This document shows positions 1-7,957 of a DNA stretch of 64,000 nt, in pieces. The DNA lies in contig NZ_CP060634.1 in NCBI RefSeq assembly GCF_014337195.1, positions 2,914,001 through 2,978,000 of the forward strand. The letters run 5' to 3'. The stretch's first letter is position 1, and each line of letters begins with the position of its first letter. The notes below the pieces were generated by a model. It made no database searches, was not told the origin of the DNA, and worked only from the letters and a program-made list of their open reading frames with translations. The position numbers and the translations under genes were made by a program. The DNA comes from Qiania dongpingensis (GTDB lineage: Bacteria; Bacillota; Clostridia; Lachnospirales; Lachnospiraceae).

Positions 1-1448
1 CGATCGCGCCGGAGCGCCTGACGGAGCTTAGGAAATCAAGCGGGGCGGACAGGAGCTTTGACAGGCTTCTGGATCTGATACTCCGGGACCGGGCGCATAC
101 CAGAAGCCAGGAGGTGGAAGAGATTCTGGCAGACGCCTCTGAAGTGACGATGGGGCCTTCTCAGATTTTTAAGATGTTCAATAATGCGGATACCCGGTTC
201 CCGTCCGTAAGGGATGAAAATGGGAATCTGGTGGAACTGACCCATGGCCGTTATGTATCTTTTTTGGAGAGCAAGGACAGAAGAGTCCGTGAGGCTGCGT
301 TTCATGCCATGTATGAGACATTCGGCCGCCACAGGAACACGCTGGCCGCCGCTTTTCAGGCCAATGCGAAACAGGCTTGTTTCTACGCGAAAGCCAGGAG
401 ATACAGCTCTGCGCGGGCATACTATCTGGCAGATGCCAATGTGCCGGAAGAGGTGTATGATACTCTGATAAGTACAGTGAGAGAGTTCATGCCGCTCATG
501 TTCCGTTATGTGGCGCTCAGAAAACGAATGCTGGGGCTGGATGAGCTTCACATGTATGATCTTTATACTCCAATCGTGTCGGATGTGGAGAACAGGATTT
601 CCTATGAGGAGGCAAAGAGCATCATAACAAAAGCGCTGGAACCAATGGGGCCTGAGTATCTTCGGGTGTTTCAGGAGGGGCTGGAAGGCCGGTGGATTGA
701 TTTCCGGGAGAATGAAGGAAAGAGGAGCGGAGCGTACTGCGGAGGTCCCTACGGCGTCCATCCCTTTATACTCATGTCCTACCAGGATACTTTGGATAAT
801 GTATTTACCCTGGCCCATGAAATGGGCCATGCCATGCACTCTTATTTTTCCAACAGCAGCCAGACCTTTACAAATTCTCAATATAAGATTTTCGTAGCGG
901 AGGTCGCTTCTACCTGCAATGAGAATCTTCTGAACCGGTATTTGCTGGAGCACGCCGCAGACAGAAAGGAACGTGCTTATATCCTGAATCATTTTTTGGA
1001 CGGTTTTAAAGGCACCGTATTCCGCCAGACTATGTTTGCGGAATTTGAGAAAATTGCTCACGAAAAAGCGCAGGAGGGAGAAGTCCTGACGGCTGATGTG
1101 CTTTGCGGCATATATAAGGAGCTGAATCAGGACTATTTTGGCAGCGGTATTGTGATCGACGATGAGATCGCTCTGGAATGGGCGAGAATCCCTCATTTTT
1201 ACACTCCTTTTTATGTATATCAGTACGCGACGGGGTTTTCTGCCGCGGTCGCTCTTTCAGAGCGGATTTTGAACAAAGAAGAAGGGGCGGCTGAAGCTTA
1301 TATGGGATTTTTAAAGGGCGGCTGCAGCAAAGACCCCATAGATTTATTGGCGGATGCCGGAGTGGATATGCGGACGCCGGAACCGGTCAGAGCGGCCATG
1401 GCGTCATTCGAACGGGCGCTGGAAGAACTGGAAGAGCTGCTTTCCTGA
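1..1448 (+). CDS. pepF: Oligoendopeptidase F (M3 family zinc peptidase), 5' end cut by window
   Basis: Cytoplasmic zinc metallopeptidase that degrades medium-length oligopeptides. The frame is open from base 3 to the TGA at 1446-1448, so about 481 residues are visible; the family is usually near 600, so roughly the first 120 are outside the window. An ATG at 114 lies inside the conserved region and is not the true start. The zinc site HEMGH is encoded at 816-830, followed by AMHSYFSN, which fits M3B peptidases; the downstream Glu ligand lies in the stretch FVAEVASTCNE. The C-terminal region PHFYTPFYVYQYATGFSAA is typical of PepF. No terminator was seen; a new promoter follows at 1508. Recognition of the family is secure. 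Confidence 0.95.
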   Translation, partial: IAPERLTELRKSSGADRSFDRLLDLILRDRAHTRSQEVEEILADASEVTMGPSQIFKMFNNADTRFPSVRDENGNLVELTHGRYVSFLESKDRRVREAAFHAMYETFGRHRNTLAAAFQANAKQACFYAKARRYSSARAYYLADANVPEEVYDTLISTVREFMPLMFRYVALRKRMLGLDELHMYDLYTPIVSDVENRISYEEAKSIITKALEPMGPEYLRVFQEGLEGRWIDFRENEGKRSGAYCGGPYGVHPFILMSYQDTLDNVFTLAHEMGHAMHSYFSNSSQTFTNSQYKIFVAEVASTCNENLLNRYLLEHAADRKERAYILNHFLDGFKGTVFRQTMFAEFEKIAHEKAQEGEVLTADVLCGIYKELNQDYFGSGIVIDDEIALEWARIPHFYTPFYVYQYATGFSAAVALSERILNKEEGAAEAYMGFLKGGCSKDPIDLLADAGVDMRTPEPVRAAMASFERALEELEELLS

Positions 1449-1507
1449 AATTTTGGAATTTTTAAGAAATTCTTTGCCTTTTCTCCAGGAATAACTGGAT
1501 GGATTTG

Positions 1508-1516
1508 TGATATAAT
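1508..1516 (+). promoter_or_regulatory. Extended -10 promoter element for the nitroreductase gene
   Basis: TGATATAAT (TGN plus TATAAT) lies about 40 bp before the nitroreductase start. No good -35 hexamer is visible at 16-18 bp, which is compatible with an extended -10 promoter. Confidence 0.45.
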
Positions 1517-1552
1517 GAATACACTCTATTATGACAGGATTGGAAATGGGGG

Positions 1553-2326
1553 GTGGGGAGCTTGACTTTGTATGAGGCAGTATTTAACCGAAAATCGGTG
1601 AGGCATTATAAAATGGAGCCCCTGCCCCAGGAGCTGTTTAAAAATCTGAGGAAGTTTGAGCAGGGCCTTCGCCCTCTTTGGGGAAAACTTCGTTATAGTG
1701 TGGAACTATTCAATGCCATGAATGGAGAAGCCCGGATAAAGGGCCTTTTCAAGGTCAAAGCACCGTATTATCTGGTGCTGTTTTCGGAAGCGGGAGAATA
1801 TGCGATGGCCAACGCCGGTTATCTGATGGAGCAGATCGTTCTGTATTTGACCAGCAAAGGCATCGGCACCTGCTATCAGGGAAGCGCGAAAATTCCGGCC
1901 ATGGACGGGCCGGAGGGGATGGAGCCGATGATGGTCCTGGCTTTCGGCTATGCGGACGGGAAACTGTACCGGGATTCCTTTCAGGCGAAAAGACTTCCGT
2001 TAAAGGAGCTGTGCGCGTTTAAAGAGGACTCTACAGAGGAGACCAGGCTGATGATGCAGGCGGCGCGTATGGCCCCCTCTGCCATGAACGGGCAGCCCTG
2101 GCGTTTTATGGTGTATCAGAACAGGATTCATGTGTTTGCGAGGAAAGAGACGTTTCGGTTCAGCTCCAAGGCGGATTTTCTGGGGTTTGATATTGGCGTG
2201 ATGCTGTATCATATCAGCCTGGCGGCGGAAGAGAACTGGCGGGATACGGAATTTTCCAGGATGGAACAGATGGCTGCCAGGGAATTCAAAAACAACAAGT
2301 ATTTTCTTACGGTTTTTCTGGTCTGA
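1553..2326 (+). CDS. Nitroreductase family protein, TM1586-like
   Basis: Putative FMN-dependent nitroreductase. The protein reads LYEAVFNRKSVRHYK at its N terminus, the usual nitroreductase opening with an Arg-Ser-x-Arg type FMN phosphate contact, and later ARMAPSAMNGQPWRF, the second FMN-contact motif. The arrangement of two half-domains in one 257-residue chain fits the TM1586 subfamily. No ATG is in frame: the start is either GTG at 1553 or TTG at 1562, with the G-rich stretch 1547-1558 as the only ribosome site; GTG is listed. It stands alone, with its own extended -10 upstream and the tRNA-Gly promoter downstream. Substrate unknown. Confidence 0.8.
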   Translation: MGSLTLYEAVFNRKSVRHYKMEPLPQELFKNLRKFEQGLRPLWGKLRYSVELFNAMNGEARIKGLFKVKAPYYLVLFSEAGEYAMANAGYLMEQIVLYLTSKGIGTCYQGSAKIPAMDGPEGMEPMMVLAFGYADGKLYRDSFQAKRLPLKELCAFKEDSTEETRLMMQAARMAPSAMNGQPWRFMVYQNRIHVFARKETFRFSSKADFLGFDIGVMLYHISLAAEENWRDTEFSRMEQMAAREFKNNKYFLTVFLV

Positions 2327-2401
2327 AAGAGGGGCCGGATCGTTATCTCTGGAGATAAGTTGTTGTAGTTAAAAAAACAATAATAAAAATTCAAAAAACT
2401 G

Positions 2402-2430
2402 TTGACAAAGTGCCGCGGGCATAGTATTAT
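2402..2430 (+). promoter_or_regulatory. Promoter of tRNA-Gly
   Basis: TTGACA at 2402-2407, a 17-bp spacer, then TATTAT at 2425-2430. Transcription would start about 55 bp before the mature tRNA. Confidence 0.75.
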
Positions 2431-2491
2431 ATTACATGTCCGCTGGAGAACACAGGAAAAAAAACAGTGGAAAAGGAAAAAGATTACATAT

Positions 2492-2563
2492 GCGCGAGTG
2501 GCTCAGTGGTGGAGTATCGCCTTGCCAAGGCGAGGGTCGCGGGTTCGAATCCCGTCTCGCGCT
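2492..2563 (+). tRNA. tRNA-Gly (GCC)
   Basis: Full cloverleaf: acceptor GCGCGAG pairs with CTCGCGC (2556-2562); anticodon arm TCGCC / GGCGA with loop TTGCCAA gives anticodon GCC; T arm with TTCGAAT loop. The discriminator base is T, as expected for bacterial tRNA-Gly, and the CCA is not encoded. The 3' half of this gene is the attachment site of the relic element described at 2543-5329. Confidence 0.96.
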
Positions 2564-2564
2564 C
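2543..2564 (+). repeat. Attachment-site repeat, left copy (inside tRNA-Gly)
   Basis: The last part of tRNA-Gly, GTTCGAATCCCGTCTCGC (2543-2560), recurs exactly at 5308-5325. After one mismatch (G versus A) the next three bases CTC also match. This is the position where tyrosine integrases that target tRNA 3' ends recombine. Confidence 0.8.
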
Positions 2565-2569
2565 TCAAA

Positions 2570-2597
2570 AAGTCTGATTTTATCAGGCTTCTTTTTG
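2570..2597 (+). terminator. Terminator after tRNA-Gly
   Basis: AAGTCTGAT pairs with ATCAGGCTT (one G-U pair) followed by CTTTTTG. It lies just inside the relic element and so is element-supplied. Confidence 0.75.
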
Positions 2598-3440
2598 TGT
2601 TACATTTCGTGTTGCATAAATTTTAAAAATTGAGTATTCAGTACATTGACAAAGTAAAAGGCGAACCACTTTTTTTCCAGGTGAGTTGTAGAGAATTATG
2701 AATAAAATGTTTGACATGGAAGACAGCAGCGCAATGAATATTATTATATGAATACTTTACTGAATAACTTGTTCGTAGGACTCCAGATTTAGAGCAGATG
2801 CTTCTATCAAATTACAGGACGTAGACAAATGTATTTTCCATATTTTCATAGATAGTTTAAAATTCCCGCGAGCTATGCCTGCACATTATTATGTAGCAGT
2901 CAAGGTAAGGTATGTTATAGCCATGTGCTATTGCTAAATAGGATTTCATAACTTAGGGGAATTGTCAGTGCTTATATTAAGGCCAAGCTAAATCTCTTGC
3001 AGAAAACATTTAGATGTCTGAAGTAGTCGAAATATGGCATTTTCCCTGTTCCTTTAAGTAGATTTGCCATAAAATATATCATATATTTATAAAAATAAGG
3101 CGAAATTTGTCGCGTTAATATGTCGTAAATCATGGAAAGTAATAGGAGTCACGCCATTTTCATCTTATAGGCGAATCCAGTTGTAATTCAGGGCATGCCC
3201 GCTGATAGGGACCAAAACATCATCTTTGACTTGATTTATCAACAGTATGATATAGAGGGGAGCTGATGCCGTCGGTTCCTGGTCGGGTTTTTTGCCTCAT
3301 TTTTCCGAACGCTGTCTTTGTCTACATCAACAACAACTTCTTAGATGGTTATATAAATACCATTAGCTAGTTTTTTGCTGTTGCCGTTATAGTATTCTCT
3401 TTTTTTGTATAAAAATAACAGCCAGCCGGAATTTATGTTC
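2598..3440. other. AT-rich stretch with no recognisable gene
   Basis: No open frame with a ribosome site and no RNA family was recognised on either strand. Stop codons are frequent in all frames. It is probably decayed element DNA. Confidence 0.5.
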
Positions 3441-3443
3441 CGC

Positions 3444-3472
3444 TTGTGGTGGCTGTCCGAAGATGATATAAT
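3444..3472 (+). promoter_or_regulatory. Promoter of a candidate small RNA
   Basis: TTGTGG (3444-3449), 17-bp spacer, TATAAT (3467-3472). The only thing downstream before a terminator is about 65 bases with no reading frame. Confidence 0.45.
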
Positions 3473-3478
3473 ATAGTT

Positions 3479-3545
3479 ATGTAATGGCGTACCATCTTCG
3501 GATTGTATGCTTACCGGTCTTTGTTGGCGCAAAGACCGGTTTTTA
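3479..3545 (+). ncRNA. Candidate small RNA, about 65 nt
   Basis: Predicted transcript between the promoter at 3444-3472 and an intrinsic terminator. CATCTTCGG at 3493-3501 is the inverse of CCGAAGATG at 3457-3465, which overlaps the promoter. The terminator stem (3513-3523 with 3530-3540) is perfect. It ends 14 bases before the stop codon of the convergent lipoprotein gene. No known RNA family was recognised; existence is inferred from signals only. Confidence 0.35.
3513..3545 (+). terminator. Intrinsic terminator
   Basis: ACCGGTCTTTG pairs perfectly with CAAAGACCGGT and is followed by TTTTATG on the plus strand. Confidence 0.8.
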
Positions 3546-3558
3546 TGTATAATTTTAA

Positions 3559-4377
3559 CTAAATTCCACCGTATGCAGTAACAGTTATTGTATCATACGC
3601 ATATTCAGCAGGATCAAACATACAGTTTATATCAAATGCCGTAGTTTCTCCAGCGGCAATTTTATTTGTAAAATAACCAGTCGCTCCAGTAACTATATGC
3701 CCATCTGCATCTCTAAAAATAGCGGTCGCAACAAATCCATCATCATATCCAATAGCTGAAGTATTTGTAACTTCTCCAGTTATTGAATCTCCCTGTAAAG
3801 AAATATTAAATATTTCGAAATCAGCAGAACTTCCGGCAGCGCTGTTAGTAATTATATTGTAGTCATCAGGAGTTACTCCTGCTATTTCGATCGAAGCAGG
3901 CATTTTTTCACAACTAATTTGCGAAGCCTGAGCTATTGTATCACCTGCTGCAATATACCCCCTTACATCTTCATCAGATGCTAATATAGAACCTGTCTCA
4001 TCTTTAGCTATTATTTTTACGGTTGGAAATTCTATATCTACTGTATTTTCATTTTTCATTTCATAAGCATATTCAATATAATAGCAATCGTGCCCTTCTA
4101 TTACAATATAACCGTAATCCAAAACAGTGGGCGGTTTTATCTCATCACTTTTACTTTCTGCCTTTATTGTGTTGTTTGAATTATCTGCCTTACTGACATT
4201 TGATTCTTCGCTTTCTTTGAGTGTACCATTTGCGTTCTCAGTTGAGAAAGCTTCAGATTTTTCGGTAGTTGTTTCCTTTATCTGGTCCGTGGCTGTCGGG
4301 GCGCTGGGTTTACCACAGGCAGCCGTTGATATAGTTAGCGCAGAAACCAACATTAAACATATAATTTTCTTTTTCAT
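3559..4377 (-). CDS. Secreted lipoprotein with repeated beta-sandwich-like domain, function unknown
   Basis: Starts at ATG 4377, chosen because AAGGAGGAAATT precedes it; a TTG 18 bases further upstream would overlap that site. The signal peptide KKKIICLMLVSALTISTAAC ends in a lipobox-like T-A-A-C, so the protein is probably anchored outside the membrane. A Thr/Ser/Lys-rich linker follows (about residues 20-75), then two similar segments, each with a conserved hydrophobic pattern, a Gly-Asp-Thr turn and a following strand. They resemble FxLYD-type domains of clostridial lipoproteins, but this is a tentative comparison. It lies inside the tRNA-Gly relic element. Confidence 0.7.
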   Translation of the reverse strand: MKKKIICLMLVSALTISTAACGKPSAPTATDQIKETTTEKSEAFSTENANGTLKESEESNVSKADNSNNTIKAESKSDEIKPPTVLDYGYIVIEGHDCYYIEYAYEMKNENTVDIEFPTVKIIAKDETGSILASDEDVRGYIAAGDTIAQASQISCEKMPASIEIAGVTPDDYNIITNSAAGSSADFEIFNISLQGDSITGEVTNTSAIGYDDGFVATAIFRDADGHIVTGATGYFTNKIAAGETTAFDINCMFDPAEYAYDTITVTAYGGI

Positions 4378-4469
4378 TTTAATTTCCTCCTTCAAAATGC
4401 AATTTTACTAAAACACCAGCAGCGAATCAAATCTTCCAACACTGGTTATAATTGACCTTAGCCAACTTT

Positions 4470-4718
4470 TTACTTAATATTCCAAGAATTACCACAGCTT
4501 TGACACAGACATATCTTTTGTGTATTAAATGATGTTTTTTCATTTCCCTTTGATTTTTTCCATAAGAGATTTGACATTCCGAGTGTGCAGGCTGCTGTAA
4601 GACCTCTGGCTGCATTGTTTACATGTCCGCCGAGACCATTACCATGTTTTTTTGTTTTTCCACTTGTTTGAACCATTTCGATGGTTACATTTTCGCTACC
4701 GCATTTTGGACAAATCAT
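4470..4718 (-). CDS. Small double-CxxC zinc-ribbon protein
   Basis: 82 residues. MICPKCGSENVTIE gives the first CxxC knuckle and ICLCQSCGNSW near the C terminus the second, so it should bind one zinc ion. The middle part is Gly/Lys rich. The ribosome site GGGAGG is 9 bases upstream of the ATG. Such proteins are common near mobile elements and are often of unknown role; no enzymatic motif is present. Confidence 0.65.
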   Translation of the reverse strand: MICPKCGSENVTIEMVQTSGKTKKHGNGLGGHVNNAARGLTAACTLGMSNLLWKKSKGNEKTSFNTQKICLCQSCGNSWNIK

Positions 4719-4865
4719 ACTTGTTTTCCTCCCATAAAATTATTATTATATTAGCCGCATAGCGGTCAATAGTTTGATTAATTCTACTATATTCCCATTT
4801 ACCGAGGACTTTTCCTGCACAGATGATGTTTTCACCGAAGATGGGTTGAGTCATTATTATACGAT

Positions 4866-5081
4866 TCATATAATGTGTATAGGAACTTCAATAATATCGT
4901 TCAAAATATTTTCATCAAATTTTGCTTCAAACTTTTTTAGTACATCGTCGTAAGAAGTGCTATATTTTAATTCGAAAACGGGGCGTTTTGCTGGTAAAAG
5001 AAACTTAATGGCCCAAATTACAATAATAGCCGTTATGGCGATAGCAATAACGACAAATGTATAACGATGATTAACTTTCAA
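4866..5081 (-). CDS. Small single-span membrane protein, unknown
   Basis: 71 residues with one membrane segment at about residues 8-30 (TFVVIAIAITAIIVIWAIKF) and a soluble tail that would face outside. Ends with a hydrophobic IPIHII-like stretch. No family recognised and no good ribosome site; it may be a decayed fragment of a larger gene within the relic element. Confidence 0.4.
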   Translation of the reverse strand: MKVNHRYTFVVIAIAITAIIVIWAIKFLLPAKRPVFELKYSTSYDDVLKKFEAKFDENILNDIIEVPIHII

Positions 5082-5307
5082 AAATCATATTTCCGACATA
5101 TATCGACAATAATAGTATACACTATTTGGAGGAAAAATGTAAATAGTATAGAGGTCATGATTCTATATTTTGTTGTTAGATTATAAAGTAAAGACTGTAT
5201 TTAATCTTTATCGTGTTGCATAACAGTCCCCAATTATGTTTTATAGAATAAAATAGTGAAACATCGTACAATGGCATATAAGAATTCTCATAATATGTCA
5301 CTGACAT

Positions 5308-5329
5308 GTTCGAATCCCGTCTCGCACTC
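5308..5329 (+). repeat. Attachment-site repeat, right copy (tRNA-Gly 3' fragment)
   Basis: Exact 18-base copy of tRNA-Gly positions 2543-2560 plus CTC after one mismatch. No tRNA can fold here because the upstream two thirds are missing, so it is a recombination scar rather than a gene. Confidence 0.8.
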
Positions 5330-5334
5330 GATGA

Positions 5335-5382
5335 AAAACCCAGTAAATCAAGGTTTATAGACTTTGATCACTGGGTTTTTTG
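5335..5382 (+). terminator. Intrinsic terminator, probably the original tRNA-Gly terminator
   Basis: AAAACCCAGT pairs with ACTGGGTTTT and is followed by a T run; inner bases also pair partly. It sits directly after the right attachment repeat. The A run on the other side could make it work for the minus strand as well. Confidence 0.8.
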
Positions 5383-5443
5383 TTATGTTTTTGTGTTTTT
5401 CCGCCGGTTTTTTTACTGAGACGATAAAAGGTTCACATTACAT

Positions 5444-6247
5444 TCAAAATTTGACGCTTAAATTTCCAGTCTTCAGTGACAAATAGTCAGAGCTGACATT
5501 TAGCAGATAAATGTAGTATTCTCCGCTTTCAGAAACAGTCAGCTGATACGTATCAGTCAGATTATCATAGACGATTCCGTCATACATAATGCCGTCTTTT
5601 ACAATACCTATTTGTAAAAGCTGATCATCTACCGTCACGGACGGGTATTTTTCAAAAGAGTAACTTATGGCTGCCCCTTCAGACAATACCCATCCGGAGC
5701 CGTCTGGCTGCGTCAATATCGCTGGAGAAGCATTTGGCATAATGATTTCTGGTGTGATATATGTGTTTTTTTCTGCGGAGGATATGGGGAATTCTACAAT
5801 TATTGAAGGCTTAAGGGAAGGTATCTCAATTTCTTTTACAATTCTGCTGGATGGAACTTGTGTGATTTCTGATAGCTCATCCAGATTGATTTCATTCCCG
5901 TTTTTGTCCATGTATTTGCCATCTTTATATAGGATATAATTGGTGTCTCTGACTTCAGTGCCAATGAGCCCCCTTGTACTGTCATCGATTAAAGAAGCTT
6001 TTTTGAGCAGAGAAGATATTGCATATATGGATAGGGAAGAGACGCACATGATCAATAGTAAGAAACCTAAAATATATTGTAATTTCAACCTATGATAGGT
6101 AGGAGGATTAATGGACATCCATACTTTTTTTTCTGCATGAATACGGGAGTTCCCTCTGCTCTTTTTTTGAGTCCAGCATAATTCTTCAATGTAGGATTCA
6201 TCCAATTCCTGCATAACATCGTTATAAGATGTCCTCATAGTTTTCAT
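5444..6247 (-). CDS. Probable anti-sigma factor with one membrane span
   Basis: About 267 residues. It starts inside the 3' end of the sigma factor gene (overlap about 26 bases), the usual arrangement for translationally coupled sigma/anti-sigma pairs. ATG 6247 is preceded by AAAGGGG; ATG 6238 is a possible alternative. The N-terminal 55 residues are cytoplasmic, a membrane span lies at about 57-80 (LQYILGFLLLIMCVSSLSIY), and the rest is an extracytoplasmic domain rich in beta strands. The N-terminal part would bind the sigma factor and the outer part would sense a signal. No zinc HxxxCxxC motif is present. Confidence 0.65.
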   Translation of the reverse strand: MKTMRTSYNDVMQELDESYIEELCWTQKKSRGNSRIHAEKKVWMSINPPTYHRLKLQYILGFLLLIMCVSSLSIYAISSLLKKASLIDDSTRGLIGTEVRDTNYILYKDGKYMDKNGNEINLDELSEITQVPSSRIVKEIEIPSLKPSIIVEFPISSAEKNTYITPEIIMPNASPAILTQPDGSGWVLSEGAAISYSFEKYPSVTVDDQLLQIGIVKDGIMYDGIVYDNLTDTYQLTVSESGEYYIYLLNVSSDYLSLKTGNLSVKF

Positions 6248-6809
6248 AATCAATTCCCCTTTCCTTTAACAGATCCCGGAGTTTTTTTCTGCCCCGATAA
6301 AGCTTGGATTTTATGGAAGATTCTCCTATTCCAGTTTCTTCGGAGATGGACCGTATGGTTTTCCGGTAATAATAATATTTAATGAAACAAATTCGTTCTT
6401 CTTCACTGAGAAGTGAAAGAACATTTTTTAATGTGTCGGCCAGCTCTTGCAATATAACGCTGTCAAGAAGCTGCTCTGGCGCATGGATGATTATAGATTC
6501 ATCGAACGAAAGATGATTCTCTGTTCTAAACTCTCGTAAGGCGTTTTTCGATATATTTCTTGCAATGCTTCCCAAATAAGGCTTTAAAGTTTGATATTGT
6601 TCAGGATTGATGTGGTCTGTGTGTCTCCACAATGAAATAAAGACGTCGGCTACCGCTTCTTCTTTATCTTCTTTAGAGAGAGACTTACCGATTATATTTT
6701 CGACAATGTACGATACATATTTATAGTATAGAGAGATACACAGTTGTAAGGCATGTTTTTTATGCGATTTTAAATCTAATATTAATTGGAGTTCCTTATC
6801 AGGTGTCAT
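6222..6809 (-). CDS. ECF-type RNA polymerase sigma factor
   Basis: 195 residues. Region 2 includes DVFISLWRHTDHI and YLGSIARNISKNALREFR, and region 4 includes LSEEERICFIKYYYYRKTIRSISEETGIGESSIKSKLYRGRKKL, a helix-turn-helix for -35 recognition (described here by its parts, about residues 135-180). GGGGGATAAAAG precedes the ATG. Gene order sigma then anti-sigma with overlapping ends implies co-regulation. The target promoters are not visible; it may control its own operon. Confidence 0.9.
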   Translation of the reverse strand: MTPDKELQLILDLKSHKKHALQLCISLYYKYVSYIVENIIGKSLSKEDKEEAVADVFISLWRHTDHINPEQYQTLKPYLGSIARNISKNALREFRTENHLSFDESIIIHAPEQLLDSVILQELADTLKNVLSLLSEEERICFIKYYYYRKTIRSISEETGIGESSIKSKLYRGRKKLRDLLKERGIDYENYEDIL

Positions 6810-6960
6810 CTTTTATCCCCCCATATTAGATGCTAAAAAGGTAGAATGGTCTATCTCTTTGTCTTTTGACTATATATACACAATCATTATTACTTTGGTT
6901 GCACTTTCTGAAAATAAAATGTAATATGATTACAAGAAAAGTGACATCGAATACAACGAG

Positions 6961-6988
6961 AAAGGCAGGAATTTCTTCCTGCCTTTTT
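6961..6988. terminator. Bidirectional terminator between fic and the sigma operon
   Basis: AAAGGCAGGAA pairs with TTCCTGCCTTT. On the plus strand a T5 follows; on the minus strand TTTCTC follows, so it can end the fic transcript. Confidence 0.75.
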
Positions 6989-7012
6989 GCGTTTTACTTA
7001 TCTAAATCTTTA

Positions 7013-7771
7013 TTATGTTATATTCAGCAGCCTGCAATGATCTTTTTCGGTTTCTATGACAGACTCAGCGATCAGCTTTACGAAAGGATCTGTGTCTGGG
7101 TTATCCGGTTTCTGAGAAGCTATAAGCGCTTGGATGTAATCAGAACGAAGAGCCGGAGAAATGGATACGATACCATAGCCAGCCTTTATAAACAGTATGT
7201 TCATGAGGAACCGAGCGATCTGCCCGTTTCCGGCAGTGAAAGGTTGGATATCCACAAGCCGCTTGTGGCAGAGAGCCGCAAACTCGATCGGATGAAATTG
7301 TTTCTTTGAGTATTCCATCTGCTGTATGAAATGTTCCATCAATCTTGGGACATCTTCCGGTGCCGGAGGAATATAATCGGTTCCAGAGATATAGACCTGA
7401 ATATCTCTGTATTTCCCTGCGTTATCGCTGTCAACTCCCTCGTAGAAGAGCCTATGGAGCTTTTGTATAGCGGATTCTGTTATGGGCTCCCCGCTGCGGG
7501 CGACATTCAGCATATAATCGTAAGCTTTGGAATGTCCCAGAGCTTCTATACAATCTCTGACCAGTTTTCCCGCAACGGTTAGACCATCCTCCAGGAGAAT
7601 CTTTGTTTCCGAAATAGTGAGTGTATTTCCTTCAAGGGCATTGCTGGAATAGGTGAAACCGATTCGGAAATATTCATCCAGGTTTTTTGATTCCTCTGGA
7701 GAAAGAGGGCGACTGGATTGTATTTTCTTTTTATAATCGTCTGCTTTGCTAAAAAGCTGTTGTTTGGTCAT
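7013..7771 (-). CDS. Fic-domain protein with degenerate active-site motif
   Basis: Fic proteins usually transfer AMP to a protein hydroxyl using the loop HPFx(D/E)GNGRxxR. Here the loop reads QPFTAGNGQIAR (residues 176-187): the catalytic His is Gln (codon CAA), the metal-binding acidic residue is Ala and the first Arg is Gln. The class II inhibitory motif (S/T)xxxE(G/N) is present as SNALEG at about residues 43-48, so the architecture is otherwise complete. ATG 7771 is chosen (AAAGGCG upstream); a TTG lies 18 bases earlier. The gene stands alone with its own terminator. It is likely inactive as an AMP transferase or has a changed activity. Confidence 0.85.
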   Translation of the reverse strand: MTKQQLFSKADDYKKKIQSSRPLSPEESKNLDEYFRIGFTYSSNALEGNTLTISETKILLEDGLTVAGKLVRDCIEALGHSKAYDYMLNVARSGEPITESAIQKLHRLFYEGVDSDNAGKYRDIQVYISGTDYIPPAPEDVPRLMEHFIQQMEYSKKQFHPIEFAALCHKRLVDIQPFTAGNGQIARFLMNILFIKAGYGIVSISPALRSDYIQALIASQKPDNPDTDPFVKLIAESVIETEKDHCRLLNIT

Positions 7772-7957
7772 GTGAATTTCGCCTTTCAAATTAAAAATAG
7801 GATAGCAGTATTATATAACGAAAACCCCACATATCCAAGAAAAATATTTATAATTTGATTGATAAAAATCACGATGACGATTGTTATATTCACATCATTA
7901 TTTTTAAGCGAGAGAAGTGAAGGACTTTCAGACAAAGAAAAGGAGAGTCCATTCAGG

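Larger units (their letters stand above)
2543..5329. mobile_element. Relic of a tRNA-Gly-integrated element
   Basis: An approximately 2.8-kb AT-rich segment lies between the tRNA-Gly 3' end and a 22-base near-perfect copy of it (5308-5329). The left copy keeps the tRNA intact; the right copy is only a fragment with no tRNA body and is followed by a strong terminator, which looks like the original tRNA downstream region. Inside are a long stretch without genes (about 2600-3440), a candidate small RNA, and three small minus-strand genes. No integrase remains, so the element has probably decayed or is immobile. Inference from the repeat and composition. Confidence 0.65.

Noticed and set aside
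36..1196. A 386-codon minus-strand frame
   Set aside because: Antisense to the conserved pepF coding sequence; no recognisable domains.
3341..3532. A 63-codon minus-strand frame
   Set aside because: No ribosome site; it crosses the promoter and terminator of the candidate small RNA.
5308..5329. A second tRNA-Gly gene
   Set aside because: Only the T arm and 3' acceptor strand are present; the upstream sequence cannot form the D and anticodon arms.
6866..7309. A 147-codon plus-strand frame
   Set aside because: It runs through a strong terminator and is antisense to the well supported Fic gene.
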